DNA of 64,000 bases. Source: Rhodopseudomonas palustris (GTDB lineage: Bacteria > Pseudomonadota > Alphaproteobacteria > Rhizobiales > Xanthobacteraceae). How positions within the stretch are numbered: the first letter of the stretch is position 1; each line of letters starts with the position of its first letter. Shown here one piece after another: positions 18,820 through 28,798 of this stretch. Position numbers and translations under genes: made by a program. The DNA lies in assembly GCF_003031265.1 (NCBI RefSeq), contig NZ_CP019966.1:2108001-2172000 (forward strand), written 5' to 3'. Under the pieces are notes generated by a model. It saw nothing but the letters and a program-made list of their open reading frames with translations, made no database searches and was not told the origin of the DNA.

Positions 18820-20199
18820 TCAGTCCGCGTTCGGCGGTTCGGCGTGACTGATCACGCGCTTCACCGAGGGGAACTTGGCGCGCAGCTTCCGCTCGATTTC
18901 GTCGACGTGCTCGTGCACCGAGATCACGCTCATCGACGGATCGGCGTAGCAGTGGAAGTTGACGATCTCGCCGGCCTCGGTGTCGCGCACACGGACGCTG
19001 TGCACGTCGTGGATCGCGCCGTCGTGGGTGAGGCGGCGCAGCGCCAGCCGAATCTCTTCGACACGCGCGGGCGCGGCATCGGAGCCCTGCGGCAGCTCCG
19101 GCTCCAGCGGCTCGATGTGGGTGTCGACTTCGACATCGGCACCGAAGTCCTCGCGGATGTGATCCTCGAGCTTGTGTGCGATGTCGTGCGCTTCGATCAG
19201 CGGCATATCGCCGTCGACCTCGAGGTCGATGCTGACAATCAGCTTGTGACCGAGATCGTGCACAGTGACGTGGTGGACCGCGAGACCGGAATTGCGGGCG
19301 ATCACCATGATGCGCTCGCGCACGCTTTCATTGTCGCGCGCCACCGGAATCGCCGTGAAGGTGAGGTCGGCATCGCCGAACATCGCCGACATCGATTCCT
19401 GGGCCTTGCGCTTGATCTCGTCGATGCGATCGATCGGGTAGGTGCGGGGCACTTCGACCAGGGCGTCGATGAAATGCGTCGGGCCGACCATGCGGGCGCG
19501 CAGCCGTTCGATGCCGACCACACCCGGCACCGCACCGATCGCCTCGCGTGCTTTGTCAGAGACGCCTTCGGGTGCGCGGTCGAGCAGGGTCTGGATGGTC
19601 GAGCGGCCGAGCCGCAGGCCGAGCAGCGAGATCATCACCGCGACGCCGATCGCAGCCGCAGCGTCGCCCCAGTGAAAGCCTGCAGCGGCCAGCGCGAGGC
19701 CGGCGATCACCGCGAACGAGCCGAGCACGTCGGAAGCAAAATGCAGCGCGTCGGCGGCGAGCGCCTGGCTCTTGGTGGCGACCGCGGTACGGTGCAGGGC
19801 CCAGGCGCGCCACAGATTGACGACGATATCGACGCCGAGAATGGCGAAGGCCAGATACGAGAAGGTCGGCGGCGGCGCGCCTTCGCGCAGCCGGCTATAG
19901 GCCTCGACCAGAATGCCGCCGGCCAGCACGTACAGCATCGCGATCACGCCGAGCGCCGACAGGCTCTCGATCTTGCCGTGGCCGTAGTGATGCGCGTCGT
20001 CGGCGGGGCGGTCGGAGATCCGCACCACGAACCAGGTGATGATGGTGGCGACCAGATCGATCGAGCTGTGCAGAGCTTCGGAAATCAGCGCCAGCGAACC
20101 GATGGCGATGCCGATGGCGAATTTCGCCGCCGCCATAGTGGCACTCGCCACAACGGAGACCGCGGCCACTCGCGACTTGGTGCTGGCGATGTCGTTCAT
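18820..20199 (-). CDS. Cation diffusion facilitator (zinc-type) exporter
   Basis: A 459-residue inner-membrane metal/proton antiporter with about six transmembrane helices in residues 10-215. The metal site is of HD-HD type: H44/D48 in HSSID and H153/D157 in HFASD, the arrangement usual for zinc or cobalt CDF proteins. A histidine-bearing loop, DDAHHYGHGK, is at 67-76. The C-terminal cytoplasmic region (about 215-459) is unusually long, long enough for two dimerisation/metal-sensing folds instead of one. An inverted repeat lies 49 bases upstream. No metal regulator gene adjoins it. Confidence 0.93.
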   Translation of the reverse strand: MNDIASTKSRVAAVSVVASATMAAAKFAIGIAIGSLALISEALHSSIDLVATIITWFVVRISDRPADDAHHYGHGKIESLSALGVIAMLYVLAGGILVEAYSRLREGAPPPTFSYLAFAILGVDIVVNLWRAWALHRTAVATKSQALAADALHFASDVLGSFAVIAGLALAAAGFHWGDAAAAIGVAVMISLLGLRLGRSTIQTLLDRAPEGVSDKAREAIGAVPGVVGIERLRARMVGPTHFIDALVEVPRTYPIDRIDEIKRKAQESMSAMFGDADLTFTAIPVARDNESVRERIMVIARNSGLAVHHVTVHDLGHKLIVSIDLEVDGDMPLIEAHDIAHKLEDHIREDFGADVEVDTHIEPLEPELPQGSDAAPARVEEIRLALRRLTHDGAIHDVHSVRVRDTEAGEIVNFHCYADPSMSVISVHEHVDEIERKLRAKFPSVKRVISHAEPPNAD

Positions 20200-20247
20200 G
20201 GCGGGGGATTTAGCAGCCTCGTGCGACGCCGAAAAGGCGCGCGGCCC

Positions 20248-20265
20248 GTTACCCTAGTGGGTAAC
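20248..20265. promoter_or_regulatory. Inverted repeat upstream of the CDF exporter
   Basis: gttaccc-tagt-gggtaac, perfect 7-base arms, 49 bases before the exporter start codon. Its position fits an operator for a metal-responsive repressor. No T run follows, so it is not a normal terminator. Confidence 0.4.
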
Positions 20266-20324
20266 AGGTCAGTTTGGACTAGCTGCGAATTAGTCTCAGT
20301 TTAGAGCGTGCCGCAGGAGCGTCG

Positions 20325-21293
20325 TTACAGCGTCACCACGATCTTGCCGAGGTGGCGGTTGGCTTCCATGTGGGCGAAGGCGGCGCCGATCTCCGCGAAC
20401 GGAAACACCTTGTCGACCGGCACCTTCAAGATGCGTGCTTCGACCGCCGGCCAGATGTCGCCGCGGACCTGGCGGAAGATTTCGCGGACTTCTTCGACGC
20501 TGCGGCTGCGGAAGGTGACGCCGACATAGTCGATCCGGCGCGCGGCGTGCAGATCGAAATTGAAGTCCGCATGGGTGCCGCCGAGCCTGCCGACATTGAC
20601 GATGCGGCCGAGCACCCGCGTGGCGGCGAGGTTCTGGTTGGCGACCTTGCCGGAGACCTGGTCGATCACGAGATCGACGCCGGCGCCGCCGGCGGCGTCG
20701 AGCACCTGATCGACCCAGCCGTCGCCGGAGGAGTCGATCGCCAGATCCGCACCGAACTGATGCAGCTTTTCGCGGCGGCTCTTGTCGGTCGACGATCCGA
20801 TCACCTTGCGGGCGCCCTTCAGCTTGGCGATCTGCATCGCCATCAGCCCGACGCCGGAGCTGGCGCCTTGCACCAGCACCGACTGCCCGGAGCGCAGCTT
20901 GCCGATCGCCACCACCGCATTGTGCATCGTGGTGAGCGCGACCGGCAGGGTGGCGGCGTCTTCGAAGCTCATGCCGTCCGGGATCGGCAGCAGCCGGCCG
21001 TGATCGGCGAGGGTGTACTCGCCGAACGCGCCGGCGGTGGAGCCCATCACGCGGTCGCCGACCTTGCAGCCATAGGCCTCGTCGCCGAGCGCTACGACTT
21101 CGCCGGCGAACTCCATGCCGAGCACCGCGCCCACGCCGCCGGCGGCGCCATGAGCATGGCCCTTGGTCATGCCGAGGTCGGCGCGGTTGAGTCCGCAGGC
21201 GCGGACCCGGATCAGGACTTGCGGGCCTTTCGGCGCCGGCTTGTCGACTTCAGTGATGGCGGCGCCGGCGGCGCCGTAGACATAGGCTTTCAT
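20325..21293 (-). CDS. Zinc-free MDR oxidoreductase, quinone-oxidoreductase-like
   Basis: A 322-residue medium-chain dehydrogenase/reductase. GroES-like N-terminal half, then a Rossmann fold with the QGASSGVGLMAMQIAK nucleotide motif near 140-155. The cysteine and histidine zinc ligands of alcohol dehydrogenases are absent, pointing to NADPH:quinone oxidoreductase or enoyl reductase-like activity. It is the last gene of a probable two-gene operon, 45 bases after the flavoprotein gene. Substrate unknown. Confidence 0.88.
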   Translation of the reverse strand: MKAYVYGAAGAAITEVDKPAPKGPQVLIRVRACGLNRADLGMTKGHAHGAAGGVGAVLGMEFAGEVVALGDEAYGCKVGDRVMGSTAGAFGEYTLADHGRLLPIPDGMSFEDAATLPVALTTMHNAVVAIGKLRSGQSVLVQGASSGVGLMAMQIAKLKGARKVIGSSTDKSRREKLHQFGADLAIDSSGDGWVDQVLDAAGGAGVDLVIDQVSGKVANQNLAATRVLGRIVNVGRLGGTHADFNFDLHAARRIDYVGVTFRSRSVEEVREIFRQVRGDIWPAVEARILKVPVDKVFPFAEIGAAFAHMEANRHLGKIVVTL

Positions 21294-21338
21294 CGCAAGC
21301 TCGTCCTGTTCTCGCGGCGCCGACCCGGCGCGCGCGTC

Positions 21339-22574
<1,236 letters not shown>

Positions 22575-23360
22575 TCAGGCTTTCGCCGCCTGACGGAATT
22601 CATTGTGCAGTTCGCCGATGCCTTCGATCGCGATGGTGACGGCGTTGGCCGGTTCTTTCATCACGCCGACGCCGACCGAGGTGCCGCAGCAGATCAAGTC
22701 GCCGGGCTCCAGCGTCATGTCGTGCGACAGCAGGCTGACGAGCTTGTGCGGAGTGAAGATCATGTCGGCGACCGGGTAGTTCTGCCGCTCGGCGCCATTC
22801 AGAATGGTGCGGATCGACAGCGCCTGCGGATCAAGCCCGGTGGCGATCGCCGGGCCGAACGGACCGAAGCCGTCGAAGCTCTTGGCGCGCGCCCATTGCG
22901 GGAAGCTTGGATCGCGGTTGAGGATATCGGCCGCGGTGATGTCGTTGACGCAGGTGTAGCCGAAGATGTGCGACGCGGCGTCGGCTTCGGAAATGTTGCT
23001 GGCGCGCTTGCCGATGACGATGCCGAGCTCGCCCTCATACACCACCTTGCCGTCGTAAGAGGCGGGACGGTTCACCACGGCGCCGTGCGATGCGACGCTG
23101 GTGGTGGCTTTGAGGAAGTACAAAGGCTCCGGCGGGATCGACTGATTGAGCTTGGCGGCGAGCGCGCGAAAGTTGTTCCACAGCCCGATGATCTTGCCGG
23201 GCGCGCATGGGCTGAGCAGCTCGACATCGCCGAGCTGTAGCGTCTGCCCGGTCGGTTTGTTGGCGCCGAACATGTCACCGTCATGCACGGTGATATCGGA
23301 ATGCGCGATAGTGCCGAACCCGACCGCGCCCTTGGCGCGAAAACGAACCCATTTGGTCAC
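22575..23360 (-). CDS. Fumarylacetoacetate hydrolase (FAH) family protein
   Basis: A 261-residue member of the FAH superfamily, which hydrolyses, decarboxylates or isomerises beta-diketo acids using a divalent metal. The ligand region YEGELGIVIGK and the following VNDITAADIL and GFGPFGPAI stretches are typical. The GTG start at 23360 has AAGGAGA about eight bases upstream, and the sequence before it is only repeat. It lies downstream of the PanE-like gene on the same strand but is separated from it by repeats, so co-regulation with the oxalate genes is uncertain. Substrate not predictable. Confidence 0.88.
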   Translation of the reverse strand: MTKWVRFRAKGAVGFGTIAHSDITVHDGDMFGANKPTGQTLQLGDVELLSPCAPGKIIGLWNNFRALAAKLNQSIPPEPLYFLKATTSVASHGAVVNRPASYDGKVVYEGELGIVIGKRASNISEADAASHIFGYTCVNDITAADILNRDPSFPQWARAKSFDGFGPFGPAIATGLDPQALSIRTILNGAERQNYPVADMIFTPHKLVSLLSHDMTLEPGDLICCGTSVGVGVMKEPANAVTIAIEGIGELHNEFRQAAKA

Positions 23361-23405
23361 GGCGATAGTCTCCTTTGTCGTTCCTATAACTGAAGCTCTT
23401 TCAGC

Positions 23406-23487
23406 GTCATTGCGAGGAGCGTAGCGACGAAGCAATCCAGCTCCGTGCTTGGCGCTTCTGGATTGCTTCGCTGCGCTCGCAATGACG
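23406..23487. repeat. Palindromic repeat family B, copy 1
   Basis: An inverted pair: gtcattgcgaggagcg and gaagcaatccag on the left are mirrored by ctggattgcttcg and ctcgcaatgacg on the right, so the whole segment can fold into one long hairpin. Confidence 0.75.
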
Positions 23488-23517
23488 GGGAGAGGCTTCG
23501 TTGCTAACAACCTCGGG

Positions 23518-23558
23518 ATTCCGGGTTCGCTCGCTTGCGCGAGCGCCCCGGAATGACG
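23518..23558. repeat. Palindromic repeat family A, copy 5
   Basis: Runs from attccgggttcgctcgc to gagcgccccggaatgacg; adjacent to the family B copy, between the PanE-like and FAH genes. Confidence 0.75.
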
Positions 23559-23577
23559 AGGAGGGCAGTGCGCTCGA

Positions 23578-24558
23578 TTAGTACAGCCCCGCCACCTTGG
23601 CGCGCTGGATCACGAGGCCGAGGACGGAGTCGATCGCGGGGGTGGGGATGTTGGTCATCCGGCCCATTTCCTGCACCACGGTGACGAGCGGATCGATTTC
23701 CATCGGACGGCCGCGTTCGAGATCCTGCAGCATCGAGGTCTTATGTGCGCCGACCTTGCGGGCGCCTTCGATGCGGCGTTCAACGTCGACGCGGAACTTG
23801 ACGCCGAAGGTCTCGGCGATCTGCTGCGCTTCCAGCATCATCGCCTTGGACAGTGCCCGCGTCGCCGGATCGGACGCGATCACGTCCAGCGTCGCATGCG
23901 TCAGCGCGCTGATCGGATTGAAGCAGACGTTACCCCACAGCTTCAGCCAGATCTCGTCGCGGATGCGGTCGAGGATCGGCGCCTTCAGCCCGGCGGCTTC
24001 GAACACCTTCGACAGGTTCTCGACGTCGGGGGTGGTTTCGCCCGACGGCTCGCCGATCGGGAATTTGTCGCCATAGACGTGGCGGATCACGCCGGGCGCT
24101 TCGATCTCGGTCGCCGGATAGACGATGCAGCCGATGCCGCGCTCGGGGCCGAGCTCCTTCCACTGCCGGCCGCCCGGATCGATGCTCTCCAGCGTGCGGC
24201 CTTCGAACTCATTGCCGCCGTGCTTGTAGAAGTACCAATACGGCACGCCGTTCACCGCGGTGACAATGCGGGTGTGCGAGCCGAGCAGCGGCTTCATCGA
24301 CTCGATCGCACCGGTGATCGAATGCGCCTTCAGGCAGATGATGATGAAGTCCTGGACGCCGAGCTCGGCCGGCTTGTCGGTGGCGTTGGGCTTGATCACC
24401 CGCTCTTCGTCCCCGATCAGCAGCTTGAGCCCGTTCTCCTTCATCGCCTGCAGATGCGCGCCGCGCGCCACCAGGCTGACGTCGGCGGCGCCGGAGTGAG
24501 CGAGCTGGACGCCGAGATAACCGCCGATCGCGCCGGCGCCATAGATACAGACTTTCAT
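23578..24558 (-). CDS. PanE/ApbA-family ketoacid reductase, candidate oxalyl-CoA reductase
   Basis: A 326-residue NADPH-dependent reductase of the 2-dehydropantoate 2-reductase family. The N-terminal Rossmann motif is GAGAIGGYLG (residues 7-16); the C-terminal helical domain carries the conserved LWGN-FNPISALTHA segment. By family alone it would be ketopantoate reductase (pantothenate synthesis), but it lies directly downstream of the oxalate/formate antiporter and formyl-CoA transferase genes. In Methylobacterium extorquens a PanE homologue (PanE2) was reported to reduce oxalyl-CoA to glyoxylate. I therefore infer oxalyl-CoA reductase here. An upstream in-frame ATG at 24570 is possible. A hairpin lies between this gene and the antiporter gene. 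Confidence 0.85.
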   Translation of the reverse strand: MKVCIYGAGAIGGYLGVQLAHSGAADVSLVARGAHLQAMKENGLKLLIGDEERVIKPNATDKPAELGVQDFIIICLKAHSITGAIESMKPLLGSHTRIVTAVNGVPYWYFYKHGGNEFEGRTLESIDPGGRQWKELGPERGIGCIVYPATEIEAPGVIRHVYGDKFPIGEPSGETTPDVENLSKVFEAAGLKAPILDRIRDEIWLKLWGNVCFNPISALTHATLDVIASDPATRALSKAMMLEAQQIAETFGVKFRVDVERRIEGARKVGAHKTSMLQDLERGRPMEIDPLVTVVQEMGRMTNIPTPAIDSVLGLVIQRAKVAGLY

Positions 24559-24588
24559 GCGATTTCCCATCAGACAGACGACAAGACA

Positions 24589-24610
24589 GGCGTGGCCGTT
24601 CGGCCACGCC
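24589..24610 (-). terminator. Hairpin between antiporter and PanE-like genes
   Basis: ggcgtggcc and ggccacgcc, 9-base perfect arms with a 4-base loop, 30 bases upstream of the PanE-like start and 48 bases after the antiporter stop. There is no clean T run, so it may attenuate or protect the transcript rather than stop it. Confidence 0.4.
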
Positions 24611-24658
24611 GCGGTGACACCAGATCGGTCTGCGGCGCGCGCGTTGCCGCCGCGCCGG

Positions 24659-25951
24659 TCAGACCATTTCGCTCTTGGCGACGACGCTGCGCCGCCAAGG
24701 TTTGAGCACCAGCAACGCGAGCAGTGACGCCAGGATGTTGGCGGCTGCCGCGAGCAGGAACACCAGGTCCCAACTGCCGCTCGATTGCTGCAGCGAGTTG
24801 GCGAGCGGCACCAGCAGCGCCGCTGTGCCCTTGGCGGTGTAGAGTAGCCCCGCATTGGTGGCGGCGAACTTCGCCCCGAACGTGTCGGTGCAGGTCGAAG
24901 GGAACAGCGAGTAGATCTCGCCCCAGGCGAAAAACACCAGACCCGACAGCAGCACGAACCACACCGGATCCTGACCCAGCGCATACAGCGCGTAGATGCC
25001 GATGCCTTCGAGCCCGAACGCGATGAACATCGTGTTCTCGCGGCCGATCTTGTCGGAGATCCAGCCGAAGAACGGCCGCGTTAGGCCGTTGAGGATGCGA
25101 TCGAAGGTCGCCGCGAAGGTCACCGCCGTCATCGTCATCGCCATCAGCGTGACGGGTGTGTCGGCGATCTTCCAGTCGGCAGCGATCGGCTTCAGGTTGG
25201 CGGTGACCATCAGCCCGCCGGCGCCGACGATCACGAACATGAAGTACATCAGCCAGAACACCGGCTGGCGCAGCACCTCGGTCGGCCGGTAGTCGCGCCG
25301 CGTCTGGAACACGTTGGCGTTGCGGGTGGGCAAGGGCACCTGTCCCGGCTTCGGCGCCAGCAGCAGCAGCGACAGGAACACGATCACGATGCCCTGGCCG
25401 AGACCGAAATACATGAAGGTGGTCTGAAAGCCGGAGTCGCGGATCATCGCCTGGATCGGCGCCACGGTGAGCGCCGAGCCGGCCCCGAAGCCGGCCGCCG
25501 TCAATCCGGCCGCTAGTCCCCGCTTGTCCGGAAACCATTTCAGCGCGTTGCCGACGCAGGTGCCGTACACCGCACCGGCACCGATGCCGGCGACAATCAT
25601 GCCAAGATAGTAGCCCGACAGTGTCGTCGCCTGCGCGTTGATCGCCCAGCCGATCGCACACAGGATGCCGCCGATCAGCACCACCAGACGCGGGCCGTAT
25701 TTGTCCACGAACCAGCCCTCGATCGGCACCAGCCAGGTCTCGAACAATACGAAGAGGGTGAATGCCCATTGGATCGAGGCGCGGTCCCAGCCGAAGGTTT
25801 TCTGAATGTCGGGGACGAAGAACGTCCAGCCGTATTGATAGTTGGCGATCATCACCATCGCGCCGACGCCGATGGCGAGTTGCGTCCAGCGATAGCTCTC
25901 ACTCACGCGCCGCGTCTGCGCGGCGGCCACCCCGTGCACCGTGTCCGTCAT
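24659..25951 (-). CDS. oxlT: Oxalate/formate antiporter (MFS, OxlT-like)
   Basis: A 430-residue major facilitator protein with about twelve transmembrane helices. The start is strongly OxlT-like: the first helix reads YQYGWTFFVPDIQ after RWTQLAIG, and a DRASIQWAFTLFV helix follows; RPFFGWISDKIGREN is the mid-protein MFS loop motif. The ATG at 25951 has GGAGGAAAC upstream. It exchanges external oxalate for formate in the family's best-known member. It is located between formyl-CoA:oxalate CoA-transferase and the PanE-like reductase, which fits oxalate uptake closely. Confidence 0.9.
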   Translation of the reverse strand: MTDTVHGVAAAQTRRVSESYRWTQLAIGVGAMVMIANYQYGWTFFVPDIQKTFGWDRASIQWAFTLFVLFETWLVPIEGWFVDKYGPRLVVLIGGILCAIGWAINAQATTLSGYYLGMIVAGIGAGAVYGTCVGNALKWFPDKRGLAAGLTAAGFGAGSALTVAPIQAMIRDSGFQTTFMYFGLGQGIVIVFLSLLLLAPKPGQVPLPTRNANVFQTRRDYRPTEVLRQPVFWLMYFMFVIVGAGGLMVTANLKPIAADWKIADTPVTLMAMTMTAVTFAATFDRILNGLTRPFFGWISDKIGRENTMFIAFGLEGIGIYALYALGQDPVWFVLLSGLVFFAWGEIYSLFPSTCTDTFGAKFAATNAGLLYTAKGTAALLVPLANSLQQSSGSWDLVFLLAAAANILASLLALLVLKPWRRSVVAKSEMV

Positions 25952-26077
25952 GTTTCCTCCGTGAGCCGGCGCCTCTGTCGGGAGCCGTACCGTCGCCATT
26001 GTGATCGTGCTAATCACCAGGCGCAAGGAGGGAAATAACAACCTGACTTGTTATGACGTGGGGACGAGTTAGTTCGA

Positions 26078-26102
26078 CCGCGCCCGTGGTATTCGGGCGC
26101 GG
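26078..26102 (-). terminator. Hairpin after formyl-CoA transferase
   Basis: ccgcgcccg and cgggcgcgg, 9-base perfect arms, 7-base loop, 17 bases beyond the frc stop codon. Stable, but followed by mixed sequence rather than a T run. Confidence 0.45.
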
Positions 26103-26119
26103 CGGATGCGATGCAGCAA

Positions 26120-27397
26120 TTATTCCGCCGCTTGCTTGCGCGGCGGGGCGGTCGCGCCGGAATCGTGGATCTCGGCGACGTGCGCGTCGCTGTAGCCGAG
26201 GACGTCGCGTAGGATTTCGTCTGTATGTTCACCAAGCAGCGGCGAGCGCTTCACCTCGGTGGGGGAGTCCGACAGCTTGATCGGGTTGCCGACCGACAGG
26301 TACTTGCCGCGGGCCGGGTGATCGACTTCGACGATGGTGCCGGTGGCGCGCAGCGACTGATCCTCGGCGAGTTCCTTCATCGACAGGATCGGGCCGCAGG
26401 GGATGTCATCGGCGTTGAGGATTTCCATGGCCTCGAACTTGGTCTTGGTCATGGTCCACTGCTCGATCCGCCCGAAGATCTCGTTGAGCCGTGACAGGCG
26501 CGCCGGCGGCGTGGCGTAGTCCGGATGGGTCTTCCAGCCGGTCTCGCCGATCACGTCGCAGATCTTCTCCCACACTGGGGCCTGGGTGATGACGTAGATA
26601 TAGGCGTTCGGATCCTGCTCCCAGCCTTTGCACTTCAGGATGCGGCCGGGCTGGCCGCCGCCGGAATCGTTGCCGGCGCGCGGCACCGCGTCGCCGAACG
26701 GGATGCCTTCGCCGAACTGGCTGTATTCCTTGAGCGGGCCGTGGGCGAGGCGCTGCTGGTCGCGCAGCTTGACGCGGCAGAGATTCAGCACGCCGTCCTG
26801 CATCGCCGCGGTGACGCGCTGGCCGCGGCCGGTGTGGTGGCGCTGATACAGCGCGGTGACGATACCGAGCGCGAGATGCAGGCCGGTGCCGCTGTCGCCG
26901 ATCTGCGCGCCGGTGACCAGCGGCAGCCCTTCGCGGAAGCCGGTGGTGGAGGCAGCACCACCGGTGCACTGCGCGACGTTCTCGTACACCTTGCAGTCTT
27001 CATACGGACCAGGACCGAAGCCCTTGATCGAGGCGACGATCATCCGCGGATTGATCTCCTGGATCTTCTCCCAGGTGAAGCCCATCCGGTCGAGCACGCC
27101 GGGGCCGAAGTTCTCCACCAGCACGTCGCAGGTGCGGATCAGCGCGGTCAGCACCTCCTTGCCCTTCGGGTTCTTGGTGTCGAGCGTGATCGACCGCTTG
27201 TTGTGGTTCAGCATGGTGAAATACAGGCTGTCCACCTTCGGGATGTCCTGCAGCTGACCGCGGGTGATGTCGCCGCTGCCGGGACGCTCCACCTTGATGA
27301 CGTCGGCGCCGAACCACGCCAACAGCTGCGTGCAGGTCGGGCCGGATTGGACATGGGTGAAGTCGAGAACGCGAACGCCGTCGAGCGCCTTGGTCAT
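26120..27397 (-). CDS. frc: Formyl-CoA:oxalate CoA-transferase
   Basis: A 425-residue class III CoA-transferase that moves CoA from formyl-CoA to oxalate, giving oxalyl-CoA. The N-terminus [20 protein letters not shown] carries Q17. The catalytic aspartate, which forms the acyl-anhydride intermediate, is D168 in AQIGDSGTG. The flexible glycine loop is GGGQPG. Q48 in TRGQLQ follows the E. coli YfdW pattern rather than the tryptophan of the Oxalobacter enzyme. Length equals the family norm (about 425-428). Oxalyl-CoA decarboxylase, the usual partner, is not in the window, while a PanE-like reductase is. Confidence 0.95.
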   Translation of the reverse strand: MTKALDGVRVLDFTHVQSGPTCTQLLAWFGADVIKVERPGSGDITRGQLQDIPKVDSLYFTMLNHNKRSITLDTKNPKGKEVLTALIRTCDVLVENFGPGVLDRMGFTWEKIQEINPRMIVASIKGFGPGPYEDCKVYENVAQCTGGAASTTGFREGLPLVTGAQIGDSGTGLHLALGIVTALYQRHHTGRGQRVTAAMQDGVLNLCRVKLRDQQRLAHGPLKEYSQFGEGIPFGDAVPRAGNDSGGGQPGRILKCKGWEQDPNAYIYVITQAPVWEKICDVIGETGWKTHPDYATPPARLSRLNEIFGRIEQWTMTKTKFEAMEILNADDIPCGPILSMKELAEDQSLRATGTIVEVDHPARGKYLSVGNPIKLSDSPTEVKRSPLLGEHTDEILRDVLGYSDAHVAEIHDSGATAPPRKQAAE

Positions 27398-27445
27398 CTG
27401 GTTACTCCGTGGTGTTCAATTTCTTGTCGAGGTCAGCTCTCAGTT

Positions 27446-27530
27446 CGTCATTGCGAGGAGCGAAGCGACGAAGCAATCCAGCGGCCCGTGCTTGCGTCCT
27501 GGATTGCTTCGCCTTCGGCTCGCAATGACG
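27446..27530. repeat. Palindromic repeat family B, copy 2
   Basis: gtcattgcgaggagcgaagcg and gaagcaatcca on the left are mirrored by tggattgcttcg and ctcgcaatgacg on the right, filling the gap between the GntR gene and frc. Confidence 0.75.
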
Positions 27531-27544
27531 TGGATAGGCGTGCG

Positions 27545-28276
27545 TCAGGCGAACAGCTCCTGGCCGTGAGTCTCGACATAAGCGGCCAGCCGCAGCGTGT
27601 GATCGCGCGCCAGCTTTTCGGCGAGTTCGGTGTCGCGGGTTTCGAGCGCCTCGATCATCGCCAGATGCTCGGGCAGGGAGGCGGCGATGCGCTCCTTGCG
27701 GCCGATGGTGAGCTGGCGATAGCCGCGGACGTGGATCAGGATGTCGTTGGTCATGTCGACCAGCACCGGCGACTCGCTCAGCGAGATCAGCGTCTGGTGG
27801 AACACGATGTTGGCGCGCGAATATTCGTCGATGTGATCCTGCGGCAGCCGGCCCGGACCGAACTCCTTGAACACGTCGCGCAGCGCTGCAATGTCGCGCT
27901 TGCGCGCCACGATGGTGATCAGCCGCGCCGCCATGCTCTCCAGCGCCGCCCAGGCGCGGATCATGTCGACGATCTCGGCTTTGGTCCGGCGCACCACGAT
28001 GATGCCCCGGCGCGGCACCGCCTTCACCAGGCCTTCCTGCTCGAGCATCGCGATCGCTTCACGGATCGGCGTGCGGCTGACGCCGAGCTTGTCCGACAGC
28101 GCGCGTTCATCGAGCATCACCGGCTCGGGCGTGGTGTAGATGTCCATCTTCAGGATCGCCTGCTTCAGCGCCTCGTAGGCCTTGGTCTTGAAGCTGGTCT
28201 CCGGCGCGAGCCGCATGATGCCGAGTTCGGGCTCGGCGGGCGTCTCGTTCGGAGTGGGGCGGGCACGCGCGATCAT
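27545..28276 (-). CDS. GntR-family (FCD) transcriptional regulator
   Basis: A 243-residue regulator. Winged helix at about residues 28-95 (DERALSDKLGVSRTPIREAI is the recognition helix region) and a helical FCD effector domain at about 100-235 with histidines that may bind a metal and a carboxylate ligand. It is the first gene of the minus-strand oxalate group and divergent from pqqA; two near-identical TGGCATRCCA elements lie in the shared gap. Control of oxalate uptake by an oxalate- or glyoxylate-type acid is a reasonable inference. Confidence 0.92.
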   Translation of the reverse strand: MIARARPTPNETPAEPELGIMRLAPETSFKTKAYEALKQAILKMDIYTTPEPVMLDERALSDKLGVSRTPIREAIAMLEQEGLVKAVPRRGIIVVRRTKAEIVDMIRAWAALESMAARLITIVARKRDIAALRDVFKEFGPGRLPQDHIDEYSRANIVFHQTLISLSESPVLVDMTNDILIHVRGYRQLTIGRKERIAASLPEHLAMIEALETRDTELAEKLARDHTLRLAAYVETHGQELFA

Positions 28277-28317
28277 GGAGGTCCTTAGGCGGGGGTAGGC
28301 CGCCGTCGACCCAGCTC

Positions 28318-28334
28318 TGGCATACCAGATGCCA
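28318..28334. promoter_or_regulatory. Candidate GntR operator 1
   Basis: TGGCAT-ACCAG-ATGCCA: perfect 6-base arms around a 5-base centre, 42 bases upstream of the GntR start codon. Its left part, TGGCATACCA, nearly equals operator 2. The whole 28277-28605 gap holds these sites and the pqqA leader; no extra gene is seen. Confidence 0.55.
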
Positions 28335-28392
28335 AGCGGTCAAGGCGTTCTCAAAGGAGTTTGTGCGTTCGCGGAGTGTTCGCGGGACGTTC

Positions 28393-28402
28393 TGGCATGC
28401 CA
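28393..28402. promoter_or_regulatory. Candidate GntR operator 2
   Basis: TGGCATGCCA, a perfect 10-base palindrome differing by one base from the core of operator 1, 66 bases further toward pqqA. It could let one regulator act on both divergent units. Confidence 0.5.
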
Positions 28403-28605
28403 ACATTTGGAGGTGCGGTGGTCGGCTTTCCCGGCGGGAAGCGGGGGCTCGATTACGATCAGAGGCGCGGGTCGTTCGTGTTGGTCGGCTGTCGCTCACC
28501 GTGGAGTGATCGCTGCACCGCGCAACGCTGTTTGCTTGCGTGGGTTAGGAAGCAGACCTATCCTCACTCCATTGCGGCATCAGACCAGCAAATCGGGAGG
28601 ACCTC

Positions 28606-28686
28606 ATGGCCTGGAAGAAACCGGAAATCGTCGAGATCGCGGTCGGCATGGAAATCAACATGTACGCCTGCGCGGCGCGCAAGTAA
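28606..28686 (+). CDS. pqqA: PQQ precursor peptide PqqA
   Basis: A 26-residue peptide, MAWKKPEIVEIAVGMEINMY followed by a cysteine-containing tail. It has the N-terminal WKKP and the invariant glutamate (E16) and tyrosine (Y20) in E-x3-Y spacing that PqqE cross-links and that become the PQQ skeleton. GGGAGG lies six bases before the ATG, and pqqBCDE follow. It is too short for common gene finders, so it is easily missed. Confidence 0.96.
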   Translation: MAWKKPEIVEIAVGMEINMYACAARK

Positions 28687-28798
28687 TCGAATCGCAGCTT
28701 CGTTGTGACGACGGCGCACGCCGCGGCCGGCAGTTTCTGTCGGTCGCGACGGTGAGCGTTCGTGTGTCGTCGTTGAAGACTTCAGTGGAAGGCGGTCG

